DNA of 64,000 nucleotides from contig NW_005200793.1 of NCBI RefSeq assembly GCF_000372725.1, positions 112,730 through 176,729 of the forward strand, in the 5' to 3' direction. Made by a program: the position numbers and the translations under genes. The stretch is from Emiliania huxleyi CCMP1516 (lineage: Eukaryota; Haptophyta; Isochrysidales; Noelaerhabdaceae). The notes under the pieces are model-generated. The model was not told where the DNA came from and made no database searches. It saw nothing but the letters and a program-made list of their open reading frames with translations. Shown here one piece after another: positions 19,801 to 30,530 of this stretch (its first letter is position 1; each line of letters begins with the position of its first letter).

Positions 19801-22800
19801 GCCGCCTCCGCCGCCCTCGCCGCCTCCGCCGCCCTCGCCGCCTCCGCCGCCCTCGCCGCCGCCGCCTCCTCCGCCACCAGCCGCCGCTCGCTCGCTCGCC
19901 CCTCGCACCACGTCACCAAGCCTCTGGCGCGAAGGCGACGCGGCGGCGGCGTCGGCCGCCCGGGCCGCCCTTGCCACCTCGGCGAGCCTACTCAATCAAT
20001 TATTTTCTAATTTCCCGTTGATTGAGCCCGGGCCGCCCTTGCTCCGTCGGCGAGCCGGTTTGCACGCACTCTCCGTGGCGATGACGTCGGGGGAGTCGGC
20101 GCGCTCGGCGGGCGCGGCTCGGCGGCAGCCGTGTCTGCTCGCTCCCCAGCGGCCGTCTCCGCGGCGCCGTCCAAATCGATGAGCTCGGCGTAGCCGCCAC
20201 CTATCAGCGGCGAGTTCAGTGAGTCACAGGGACCGGCTCGTCCGAGTCGATGGGCTCGGCGCAGCCGCCACCGTGTTCGGGTGCGATGGCGCGGGCCCGC
20301 CTCCCGCCGCCTCCTGGCAGCTTGCTCGCCACGGAGCGCAGCTGGGCGGCGAGTGCGGCGGTGCCGCCGGTGACCGAGCCGCGCTTTGGGGGCCTCCCGC
20401 CAGTCTCGGCAGGAGGCGGCCACTCGCTGCCGGCGCCACGGAGGCTGCCGCGGGCGAGGGCGGTCAGCTGCGCTTCCTTGAGCTCGAGATCGCGAGCATC
20501 CTGCCGCTCCTTCTCGTCGATGTCGCGCTCGAAGGAGCCCCAGCCCGCGCAGACCTAACCACTCGGGAAGGGCCTGATCACTGGTTGATGGCCTCATAAT
20601 TGACTGATGACCCATGCCGGCGCGCAGACCGAGTGCACGACCAAGGCGCTCGTCTCGAGCGGCACGGGCGCCTCGTCGAGGAGAGCGGCGGTGGCGCGCG
20701 AGGCGGCGGTGGTGCGGCGGCCGCCAGGCGCGTGCGTCGCAGGAGGCGTGGTCGCGCGTGCGAAGGCGGCGGTGGAGGAGGAGGGAGGGGCGAAGGCCGC
20801 GGCCGCCGAGCCGGCAGAGCGCATTGGTGACGCGACGGAGTAGGCCTTGCCTTGCGCCTTGATGCGCGCCTGGAAGTGGCTCGCGACAGAGGAGGCTGCC
20901 TCGAGCTCCCTCTGGTGGAGCGGCGCGCGGCGGTACGTGTCTCCGGGCGGGTCGCCGACTAGGTCGAGGGAGAGCTCGGTGTGCGAGAGCTTGCGGCGGG
21001 AGCGCTGCCTACTTAGTTATCAAGTACTCTCTCGGTGAGGCACGAATTGATGAATGCATTCGGCGAGAGCGCTGCCTCCGCCGGTCCCACGACCGGACAA
21101 CCTCTGTCGCGAAGAAGTCTGCGACGTCCTCCTCGCTGCGCACCGCCTCGGGGGGGAGGGAGGAGAGGCCCGACACGGCGACGGCGTAGTCTGCGGCGGA
21201 GATGGTCGACTCCTGCGTCGCCTTTGCGCGCCTCGCGTTGTTGGACGCGAGCCAGAGCAGGTACGCGGTGAAGATGACGGTGCCAGCGAGCGAGGTCATC
21301 CCGCCGTTGAAGACAGACAGGTTCGCGTCCTTGCCTGACTGGGCGCCGAGGGTGGAGCCGACCAGGAAGAGCTCGAGCCAGTGGCCGCCCATCCCGTCCT
21401 CGAGCGCGCCCGCCTCGAGCTGGCTCTGGTAGTGCATGAACATGTTCTTGAGCATCGCCGTCATCGAGACGAACCCCATGCAGAAGAAGCAAAGCGCGAG
21501 CGAGTAGAGCTGGCCGAAGAAGAGCTCGACCTGCCCATCGAGAGTGGGCCGTGCCGTGTCTAGTGGGAGAGGGCGTGGGAGAGGCGGAGGTGTAGCGCAC
21601 CCCGATGCCGAGCTCGTGCAAGTCGGAGGATGCGCCGTCGAACGAGAAGGAGGACGAATCGCGGAAGGAGTACGGCAGCACCAGCAGCATGGGCTGGCCG
21701 CGAGAGCTGGAAGGGACGGGGAGAGGCTCCTCCGTCTCGAGCGACTCTTCCGGCGGCACCAAGTACCAGCCGTGCGCGTACTGGCCGCGCGAGTCAGCGA
21801 TGTTGAGCACCGTCGCCTGTTCACAGGCGCTCCTGCTGTGAAGAGCTGCGGTGGGAGGAGTCGGCGATGTTGAGCACCGGCGCCTCAGACTGGTCCGTCG
21901 CGCTGCCGACGCCCAAATCGCACTCGCGCAGCCGCCTCCACGTGTGCGCGTCTCTGCCGACGGGCTTGTCGCTGTTACTCGCCGAGAAGGTCTCGATGAT
22001 GCCTGGCTCGCAGCTCGAGGTGTGAAGAGACGCTGTCCACAGCCAGAGGTGCGAGGAGGAGGGGCCGAGGCTGCCGTGCTTCGCCGGCCGCGCGTGCATG
22101 AGCTCAAGGGGCAGCCTATGAATGCAGGGTCGGCAGAAGCGCTTCCAACGCGCTTGCGGGTGGCACCCGCACCAGCTCGAGCCGGCGGCCTCTCTCCGAC
22201 GCCTTGCTCGTCCACGGCGATCTTTTGCCACACCGACCCATCCTTCTCCACCTTGGTCTCCGGCCGCATCATGTACCAGTGCGACAGCTCGCCCGGCGGC
22301 ATGTGGCCGCGCACTTTGACCTGCGGCCGGCGGTGCTGATTAATAAACCAACTAGTTATCTACTTAATCAACGCACTGCTGACCTGCAGCGTGCGGTGCA
22401 GCGCTCGCAGCAGCAGCGAACGAGCCTCTGCCTTGCGGTACGCGTCCGGCAGCTTCTGCCGCTGCAGCAGCTGCAGCAGCCGCCTCCGCGCGTCCTGCAC
22501 AACCTCCTTGACACTGCCTCTCCTAGACCGCGAGCTGGCGATGGGGCGCTGCAGCTGGTAGGCGTCCTGCGTGAAGGTGCGCGTGCGGCGGGGCGGCTCG
22601 CGCATGGAGCCGCGCGGGTGCGGCGTGGCGTCCTCCTCGGACGAGGGCGGATCGACGACCTTCAAGAGCACGTCCTCTAACTAATAATTATTATAATTAA
22701 GTCCTAGATAATCAGACGAGGGCGGATCGACGACCTTGAAGAGCAATATTAATAATTTATTCGTAGTTAAGTGAACTATGAGACGAGGGGTGAGGGACGA

Positions 22801-25800
22801 CCTTGAAGAGCACGTCGTCGAGCAGCTCCGCCTAGGAATGGATTAATAACCATCAATCAGAGGATAGTTATTAATCACAGGACCTCGTCGAGCTCCGCCT
22901 CGCTGCTCCCATCCGCCCGCTTTGGCGGCTTGACCTAATGGCAGTAGTGAGCGACTCTTCAAGAAGAAGCAACACCCAGACGCCAAGCTGCTGAGGGGCG
23001 GCTCGGCCTCGTCGTCGTAAAAGTAAACGAAGCCGCCGTCCGGCCAGTAGTTCTCCACGCCTTAATTAATAATTAATAATTCTAATTTAGAGGAGGTACT
23101 AATCAGCCGCCGTCCGGCGAGTAGTTCTCCACGCCAGGCAAGCCGGGGATCTGCTCCGACGGAGCGAGCCAGCAGAAGCCGGTGATGCCGATGTCGATGA
23201 GCTGCTGCAGCCTGCGGAATGGCGAGGGGCTGTTCAGACACTCGCGCGAGGAGTGGGTTGGCAGGTCGAGGAGCGGCTGCAGCCGGACGCGCGAGACGCG
23301 GCTCGAGTCGTAGAGGAGCCCGCGCAGTTTGACGGAGGGCAGCTGCCGAGGCCCGTCAAAGTAGAGACGACTCCCCTCCTCCAGCGTGTTGACGCCGCAG
23401 ACGCGGTGCCGTTCGTCCCAGTACACGAACCCTCCGAAGGACAGGAAGGAGAGGAAGAGGGTGGCGGTGTCGCGGCCTCCGGCTCCCACCTCCTCTGCCG
23501 GGTCACTGCGGAGAGACAGGTCAGACGCGCCGACGAGCGGGTAGGCGAAGGCGAAGGTCGCAGCGTCGGCGGGGATGACGGCAGACTGCTTGGCTTCGTC
23601 GTTGAGAGTGATCTTGGAGCGCGGCGAAAGGCGGCCGTCGAGCCCGTCCTCGTCCGGAAAGTGGTGGACGACCAGCCCGGCCAGTGCCTTGCACGCTAGG
23701 TCGACCGTGTAGTGCCCGCCGTTGCGCGAATGGATCGAGTGGGTGGCGAGGCCGATGGCAGCCCACGAGATTGGCTGCGGGAGGAAAGGGCCGAGTTCGT
23801 GCAGCGGCTCCTGGTGCATCGACCGGGGGCGCCGCTGCTCCATTGACAAGGAGGCTCGTCCGCCAACGGTACTCGAGAGGCCCTGCGGCGCATCGGTGAG
23901 GCTGTTGAAGCCCACGTCCAAGGAGATCAGCACCACATTGTTGACCGTGAGCGCCTCGCCGATCGCCTTGGCGGCCTCAGCGCCGATGTTGTTCTCGGAC
24001 ATATCGAGCGCGGTCAGCACCCCGTTGCCGCGCAGCGCCTCCGCGATCGCAGCGGCACCCTGTTCGCGGATCTGGTTGGCGCCGAGGTCGAGGTGGGTGA
24101 GCACCTCGTTGACCTCGAGGGCCTTGCCGATCGCCTTGGCCGATGTCGGGCCGATGTTGTTCGAATGGAGGATGAGTGTTTTCAGCACCTCGTTGCCCCG
24201 CAGCGCCTCGCCGAGGGCGGCGGCGCCCTCGTCGCCGATGCCGTTGTAGCGGAGGTTGAGGGTGGTCAGCACCTCGTTGCCCCGCAGCGCCTCGGCGATT
24301 GCAACCGCGCCCTCGTCGCGGATGTTGTTGCGAGTGAGGTTGAGGTTAGTCAGCACCGCGTTGCTCCGCAGCGCCTCGGCGATTGCAGCCGCGCCCTCGC
24401 CGCCGATGCCGTTGCTCCAGAGGTTCAAGTCGGTCAACACCTCGTTGACGGCGAGCGCGTTGCCGATCGCGACGCCGCCCTCGCGGCGGATGTCGTTGCG
24501 GCTCAGGTCGATGGTGGTCAACACCGCACTGAGCAGTATCACGGCGCGCAGGGCCGTCGGCCGGTCGCCGCCGAGCTTCCCGCACAAGTTGAGCGAATCG
24601 CCCCCGACACCGGCCGCGCGTTTCAGCCCCTTTGCAAACGGCTCGCCCATCTCTGCGCCGAGCGCGAGCGTGTTCGCCCAGCTGGCTTGCCACGTCCACG
24701 GCGGCGCTCCCGAGAGGGTGACCTCCTCGCAGAGCGCGCAAGCGGCAAAGTACTCCTGGAAGGAGAGGTGCGACGACTGCAGCTGCAGCGGCTCCGCCTG
24801 TAGCAAGCTGAGCAGCGGCAACTCGTCGCGAGCCACTCGGCTTCGCATCTCGGCCAGCGCATCGCGCAACGCTCCCGGAAGAGAGTCGCACGCGGACCGC
24901 ACCTCGGCTGCGCACTCCGCCATTGCGCGCCCGAGTAAGGCCGTCTCGTCGAGACCCGACGAACGCAACTCGCCATCGAGACGCCGCCGCGCCCGCGCCC
25001 GCTCCCGAATCGCCTTCAGCGCCTCGGGCCGCTCTAGCCCAAGCGCCGCCTCGTCGAGCAGCCTGTCCTCGATGACTCGCCCCTGCGATACCTGCGCCTC
25101 GAAGAAGACGGCCTGCAGCAGCCGGCGCAGCTCGCCCGACGCCGCCCCGCTGCGCGACAGCATCACATCCGATGCCATCTTGTAGAGCCCGACGACCGTG
25201 CTGGGCATCGGGAGACCAGTGCGTAGCTCGAACACCGAGGCAAACATCGACAGCATCAGCGGGTTGGACGTGACGCGAAGACCCGTTTCCGTGTCGATCG
25301 GCACGCGCTCGCGCACGTAGTCGAGCAGCGGCGCCGACCGCCCGTCGCCCACCCGCTGCACCAGCGCCTGCTCTTGCTGCTCCGGCGTGAGCGGCGAGAG
25401 GCGGAGCCGGTGGAAGGTGGCGAAGCGGGCCTCGTCGATACCTGCGGGCCGGGAGGTGGCAAGCAGCACGTGCCCCTGCGGTGCGAGCACCTCGGTAACG
25501 TGCCGCTCAATCTGCTCGCGGTTCGTGCCGCCCTCGTCGAGCCCGTCAAACAGGAGTAGCGCGCGGCGCGCCATCATCGCCTGCCGCAGCATGCGGTACA
25601 GCGGCGAAGTCTCGCTGTGCGCGACGCGCAAGTAGGCGTCGACCCAATTCCACGCCGACGCAAACGCGTCAGGCGAGGAAATCAGCCGCTGCTGAAGAAG
25701 CTGCGCCTTGATTAGGATCGGGACGAGCTCGCCGTCGAGCGAAAGCATGACTACTTGTGAGAGCATCGTCGTCTTGCCGCTTGCGGGGCCAGCGGTCAGC

Positions 25801-28228
25801 AGCGTGGCCGGTGGGCGCGTCGCCTCGCCGCCGGCAAGCCGCTCCTGGTGCAACGTGCGCAGCCATGCGGCGAGGCTACGTGCGTCAACCACCGATGCCA
25901 GCTCCACCCCGCCGCCCGCCACCTCGATTGCGACGCACTGCTCCAACGCGTCGAGCCGACGGCCGGAGAGTGCGTCGACAATGTGCGAGTGCTGCGCGCG
26001 CAGGGCGGTGGTGTGCCACGCCCGAATCGCCTCAAACGCGTCGATAGACACCTCGAGCGGAGCGTGGTTCCATGGGTGAAGCGACGCCGGCCCGCCGTCG
26101 AGGTTGCACGCTTCCTCCGCCGCCGCTTCACGCCAAGCTCCGTCAGTGCCGCGCACGACGAGCCGCTGGCCCGATGCGAAACGGCGGGCGCCGACCAGCC
26201 CGCCCTCGCGCCACGCGGAGACGGCCAGAGCCTTGATCGCCTCGGGGGAGAGGCGCTCGAGGCTCTCGCGCAGGCTTTGAATCCGTTTGCCAAGCGGAGG
26301 CGCCTCCTCGCCGGGCGGGTAATCCGCATCTTTCTTGAGCACCTGGCGAATCACGTCACCCGCCTGGCGAGCAACCGTCGCAACCACCGGCAGCTTCACC
26401 GCGTCGGCCACGACGTCCGCGCTCGCCTTGCCGAGCGCCCGCAGCCCCTCTTCCGACGGCGAGCGAGACGCCTCGTCGCACAGCCGCTGCACTCGCTCGC
26501 CCAGCGCCCGCAGCGCAGGGAGGTCGCGGCGCAGCGAAGCCTCCCAACGCAAGCAAGCGTCGGCCTCAGCAGGGCGCCACGGGATTACCGCGTGGCTGTG
26601 GCCGTCAAAGGTCAATTCGGCCGCAAAGTCGTCAAAGAGATTGTGCGTGGCGCGCCCGCTCGCGTCCACCTCGGCGAGCCGCGCATCGTCACCCGGCATC
26701 AGCAGCAACTGGCCGTCGGCAAGGCGCAGGGCGTCGGCGGGCGGCGCATCGACGGACGGCATGGCCGGCACCTCCGTGTGCATGGCCGTCTCGAGCTTCG
26801 TTTGCAGCGCAAGGGTGGACGCCAGCACCGTCGCAACCCGCTCGACGTATCCCTTGTACAACGCGGGCACAACCACCCTGTCGCCCTTGCCAGTGAAGGT
26901 GGCCATCTCAATGCTCTCGACCACCTGCTGCACGCGCTGCCTGACATCACTGTGCGACAGCTCCACCGGCTTGGGTGCCCTGCCGCTGGCTAGCGAGATC
27001 AGCTTGGGCGGCAACTTGTCGAGTTCCGCCTTCATCCGCGGGTAGACGCTCAGCCGCACGAGTAGCTCGCCGCTCACCCCGCCCTCGAAGCAGCACCTGC
27101 CACGCGAGGACACTCGCACACCCCTGAGGGGTGCAATGCGCGGAGGGGGGGGGGGTGCGGATCGCACCAGCCGCGGCCCTCGTCGCCGTCGCGCCCGCCC
27201 TCGCCATCGCCGCGGCCATCGTACGAGCGCTCGTTGTACCGCGTGTCGACACCTCCGCACAGCTCCGAGAAGGCGTTCGCCGCCTTGGCTCGCAGCGCCG
27301 CCGCGTGCGTGGTGAAGCGCACGACGCCATAAGTCGACTCAAATGCCAGGTCACAGCTTTCAAACTCGGCTGACAGGTCGCCGCCGCTGAGGGCTTGGCG
27401 GACCGCCGCCTCGTCCACCCCGGCCTTGAGGCCAAAAAGGCAAAGCGCGCCGTCGAACTCCTGCGGGCGAGGCGGGATCTCTTTGATCTGCAGCACCGTC
27501 GTGCCAACCGCGGAAGCGTACACGTCGCCCATGACACCGAGCGCGCGCTTGAAGGCTTCGTTCTCGGCCTCGGTGCGCTTCCCCTTCGGTGAGTGCTGCG
27601 CGCAGGACAGGCAGCCGTCAGCAGAGAGGTCGCGCGCGGCGTGAATGGGCGGGTCGGCTGGCCTGGAAGAGCGAAGCGTAGTCCACGAAGACGGCCTCGA
27701 TGTGCGTGAGGACTAAGAGTGCCTCGCGGAGAATCTTCAGCTTGACGCCCGTCGGGTCCGGATCGCCGGGGGAGTACCAGGGACTGCGGGGCGCGCACTT
27801 CGGATGGTTGGTGCGTGCAGTCGGCGGGAGCCAGGGGGTGCGGGCACGGGCGGCGCGCACTGCGTCAGGGCACCGATGCTGCGATCGCCGCGCGCGAGGA
27901 GCGCAGCTGCCTCTTCTGGACTGAGAAGAGGCAACTCGCCTTGACGCTCGCGCTCCTCAAGCACCTGCCTGTACGGCAAGTGCTCGGGAGCCTCGAGAAC
28001 CCATGCACGGCGGAGCAAGCGGATGTCGCCGCGTATGAACGCCGCTGCCAAGCCCTCGTCGAGCTGCAGGCACTTGTCGACGATGCTGCTCGCACTTGTG
28101 GGGACCCCTTCCGCCTCAGTGCCCACCCCTTCCACCTCAGCCGCTAGCGGGGAGAGCGTCCTTTTCATGCTTGACATCAAGATGCGCGGCGGCTCCCTCG
28201 CCCCACCTTGTTTTGGATCTGCGAGCAC
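16854..28228 (-). CDS. NACHT-LRR protein fused to an OSCA/TMEM63-like multi-pass membrane protein, 26 exons
   Basis: My exon chain (28228-27861, 27783-27663, 27595-27168, 27096-23135, then 22 short exons down to 17531-16854) totals 9549 nt, every junction in phase: 3182 aa. Residues 1-430 are a conserved protist leader (WYSPGDPDPTG, VFVDYASLFQ, GWCCFEGG). NACHT ATPase: Walker A AGPASGKTT near 740, Walker B ALLLFDGLDEGG, then SFQEYFAACAL. LRRs lie at 1165-1378. Then about 250 unknown residues. From ~1630 the protein is OSCA/TMEM63-like: TM pair near 1926-2020, ISAADYAVAVSGL opening the cytosolic domain, RAPDPTDLIWKNL near 2640, later TM helices, and YEPPVWRFADRY before the C-terminal TMs. A Gly-rich loop sits near 2380. 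All introns are 63-139 nt and most are GC-AG. NLRs sense danger and OSCA proteins are stretch-gated channels; joining the two is inference. A hidden gene boundary near 23900-23800 is the main alternative. Confidence 0.7.
17532..17599 (-). repeat. Intron with CCGAGAT-type microrepeats
   Basis: GC-AG intron of 68 nt whose interior is built of GGTAATCTCGGTAAGTCTCGGGCGATCTGG-like units (minus strand), the same microrepeat seen at 2885-2978 and 34075-34147. Its first bases GCGCCCCATCC resemble the downstream exon GCCCCGATCC. Confidence 0.7.
17755..17822 (-). repeat. AT-rich introner-like intron
   Basis: 68-nt GC-AG intron. The 21-nt exon start GCCCTCTACGAGCCGCC...GTG is present both at the intron 5' end and in the next exon. 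The core is an AT-rich palindrome (CTTAATTAA...TTAATTAAG around CCAACGGTG). Removal gives NALYEPPVWRFADRY. Confidence 0.9.
18375..18441 (-). repeat. AT-rich introner-like intron
   Basis: 67-nt GT-AG intron. About 30 nt of downstream exon (GTCACCTCGGCGAGCGTC...) are copied at its 5' end with a 2-nt deletion. The core GCTTAATTAATAATTACCG ... ACCAG is the same AT-rich type with the ACCGTTGATTAA motif. Removal restores KTMVTSASVYIFNYV. Confidence 0.9.
18543..18612 (-). repeat. Introner-like intron with GTGAACGGCGTCTC hairpin core
   Basis: 70-nt GC-AG intron; 5' GCACCGTCGTCG copies exon GCACCATCGTCG. The core contains GTGTGAACGGCGTCTCGTC and ends GCTGTGATCAG. Confidence 0.85.
19328..19397 (-). 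repeat. Introner-like intron with GTGAACGGCGTCTCTTCAC hairpin core
   Basis: 70-nt GC-AG intron. GTGAACGGCGTCTCTTCAC is a perfect 5-bp stem with loop, and the intron ends GCTGTGAGCAG. Removal gives VICGTAGLLFGGCDPLG in phase. Confidence 0.8.
19988..20055 (-). repeat. AT-rich introner-like intron
   Basis: 68-nt GC-AG intron. A 30-nt exon copy (GCTCGCCGA...GGCCCGGGC) with three mismatches is followed by a core flanked by TCAATCA/TGATTGA inverted ends and containing ATCAACGGGAAAT. Confidence 0.9.
20201..20271 (-). repeat. Introner-like intron with the longest exon copy
   Basis: 71-nt GT-AG intron. About 35 nt beginning GTGGCGGCTGCGCCGAGC are repeated as the following exon (GTGGCGGCTACGCCGAGC) with about five differences. 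Confidence 0.9.
20555..20629 (-). repeat. Introner-like intron
   Basis: 75-nt GT-AG intron. GTCTGCGCGCCGG copies exon GTCTGCGCGGGCTGG. The core has TCATCAGTCAATTATGAGG and ends GTGGTTAG. Removal gives VVHSVCAGWGSFERDIDEK. Confidence 0.85.
21009..21075 (-). repeat. AT-rich introner-like intron
   Basis: 67-nt GC-AG intron. GCAGCGCTCTCGCCG copies exon GCAGCGCTCCCGCCG. The core ends ACTTGATAACTAAGTAG. Confidence 0.88.
21817..21883 (-). repeat. Introner-like intron with CTCTTCACAG/CTGTGAACAG core
   Basis: 67-nt GC-AG intron. GCGCCGGTGCTCAACATCGC copies exon GCGACGGTGCTCAACATCGC. The core carries AGCTCTTCACAG and ends CTGTGAACAG. Confidence 0.9.
22003..22065 (-). repeat. Intron with GTGGACAGCGTCTCTTCACA core
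   Basis: 63-nt GC-AG intron with the hairpin-type core, ending GAGCTGCGAGCCAG. Little exon copy remains. Removal gives HGSLGIIETFSASN. Confidence 0.7.
22321..22383 (-). repeat. AT-rich introner-like intron
   Basis: 63-nt GT-AG intron; GTCAGCAGTGCG copies exon GTCAAAGTGCG. The core TTGATTAAGTAGATAACTAG ... TTTATTAATCAG is AT-rich. Confidence 0.85.
22675..22813 (-). repeat. Double introner-like insertion in one intron
   Basis: A 139-nt intron, twice the usual size. The exon segment GTGCTCTTCAAGGTCGTC appears three times: at the intron start, between two AT-rich cores, and in the downstream exon. This fits two successive insertions at one site. Confidence 0.85.
22832..22898 (-). repeat. AT-rich introner-like intron
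   Basis: 67-nt GC-AG intron. GCGGAGCTCGACGAGGT copies the start of an 18-nt micro-exon (GCGGAGCTGCTCGACGAC). The core has ATTAATAACTATCC and GGTTATTAAT as an inverted pair. Confidence 0.88.
22935..23007 (-). repeat. Short intron with weak exon copy
   Basis: 73-nt GC-AG intron. GCCGAGCCGCCCC resembles exon GTCAAGCCGCCAA. It contains a TTGCTTCTTCTTGAAGAG palindrome instead of an AT-rich core. Confidence 0.65.
23061..23134 (-). repeat. AT-rich introner-like intron with 30-bp near-perfect target copy
   Basis: Positions 23031-23060 (exon) and 23105-23134 (intron 5' end) are identical but for one base over 30 bp. Between them lies an AT-rich core (TTAATTATTAATTAAG). GC-AG splicing restores GLPGVENYWPDGGFVYF. 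Confidence 0.93.
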
Positions 28229-28929
28229 GCAGGCGACGGCGGGCGAGCGTCAACATCGTAAACTGGGATTGGCATGGCGCGGGCTCGCTTCGAGCGTCGT
28301 GGGAGCGCAGTAGGCACTGAGGCGATTCGAGACTGCGCGCTGGGCCGTCGCTCTGCCCGCAATCCGGGTGTGCACCACATTCGTGTCGCTCGAGCCACGG
28401 GCGTTCGCAGCATGGCGGGCAAGGCACGAGCGCGCTGCAGCGCATGGGATGTGGGGCGAAGTGGCCGGGCACGCTCGCGCAAAGGCCAACACGCGCCGCA
28501 TCGTTCGCGGGGCGCCGGGAGTTGTGAGGGGTGTGCATACCGCCAACCAAGGACTGGAGGCCCGGGGAGCGGCTCATCAGATGTGTTTGTTACGCTTGCG
28601 AGCCAGCGCGCGACTCGCTTTTCTTCTTTTCGGAGTAAGCCGACAGCGACTTGTGAGAGAGAGAGAGAGAGACAGTGCTGCGGCGATGCCTCCGGCTGCT
28701 GCGGCGAGTGGTGTGCTGCTCGCTGCGATGGCGAAGAACTCGTCTCGTCACACGCCAAGGGCTTACGCTCTGTCGAGACGTGAGGCGTATGCGCCCAGGA
28801 GGGGAGGGCTCATGCGTAACGACGCTGCTAGAGATGCCTTTCGGGGCCCAGAGATAAAACTTCTGATGCCATGCGTGACCTAGTAGTGTCCCCAGCTATG
28901 GGCGTGTCCACGTTGGAGCCAGGTGTGGT

Positions 28930-29011
28930 GTGGGCGCGAGAATAGCTCCGCCGTTCATGGAGGCAACCGATGCGAGTCGACTGGTGTGTGTCGTCGTGGT
29001 TTCGTATCAAG
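28930..29011 (+). repeat. 82-bp dispersed repeat, copy 1
   Basis: Matches 45478-45559 over 82 bp with no difference seen by eye (GGGCGCGAGAATAGCTCCGC ... TTTCGTATCAAG). Copy 2 lies 30 bp before the Copia LTR. Confidence 0.9.
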
Positions 29012-29035
29012 GATTCTCTCTCTCTCAGCGACTTG

Positions 29036-29517
29036 TGACCGTCACCGCCCGTCTAGCGTCCACCCATACCGCGTTGGTGTCCCAGTCGTTGGTCGGACTG
29101 TGTTTCGCCTTCTATCAGCGACTGTGTGTGGTGTGGGGGGGGGGGGGGGGGGGGCGCACTCACACTCACACGACAGCGACTCACGTCGGAATTTCACACA
29201 AGATAGACCCTCCTCCAGATGCAGCCGAGCCGGTCGACCAGTTCGGCCAGCTCTGCCTGCACGTCGGGCAGGTGACTCCGGGCATGCGGACGGACTCGGG
29301 CCGTGTGTTCCGTCCTCCGACTCCTTGGGGTCTCCTCCACGTGGGGTGTGGTCGGTCGCCTATGAGGTGGCTAGTGAGGAGTCAGCGCCGCGACTGTGGG
29401 GCCTAGGAGATTGCACATTTGCAACTGTATGTATTTATGTAGAAAGATGAACACAGTCAGGCTCGGACTGGACACCAACGCGGTATGGGTGGACGCGGGA
29501 CAGATGATGACGACACG
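29036..29517. repeat. Inverted-repeat (MITE-like) element
   Basis: A core pair of 30-bp arms (29057-29087 and 29466-29495) is complementary with one indel, and weaker pairing extends on both sides to about 80 bp per arm. The roughly 380-bp interior includes the poly-G tract and no gene. The outer ends are diverged, so no target duplication is visible. Confidence 0.7.
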
Positions 29518-29826
29518 CACGAACGACACACAGACACAAACAAGCTCACAAGACACACAGCCAGCTGGCTGCCACACACCCTGAGTTGGCGTACACATAA
29601 CTCAGGGCCACATTCTTCCTGTCGCCCCCCCCAGCACTCCAAGGTGCCAAGAGAAACAAACAAGGGCACAACAAACAACAGACGACAGGAAGTAACGTGC
29701 GAGGCTAGAGCAGGCTTGTTCGTCCTCTAGCAATCTCCGCCGACCGCGAGGCCGGACTAGACCGTGTGTGGGGTCATGTGAGGTGTCTCTGGTCACTCTC
29801 CTCAGGGGCTAGCCGCCAGCAGCTAG

Positions 29827-30523
<697 letters not shown>

Positions 30524-30530
30524 TGATGGG

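Noticed and set aside
23103..23900. Stop of the NLR gene at the end of the long open frame (about 23103)
   Set aside because: That stop lies in an AT-rich intron whose 5' part copies the next exon; splicing at 23134/23061 restores an open frame in phase.
28274..28883. Overlapping plus-strand frames of about 170 aa
   Set aside because: Several frames are open at once and all are Arg/Ser/Ala-rich; no protein-like pattern.
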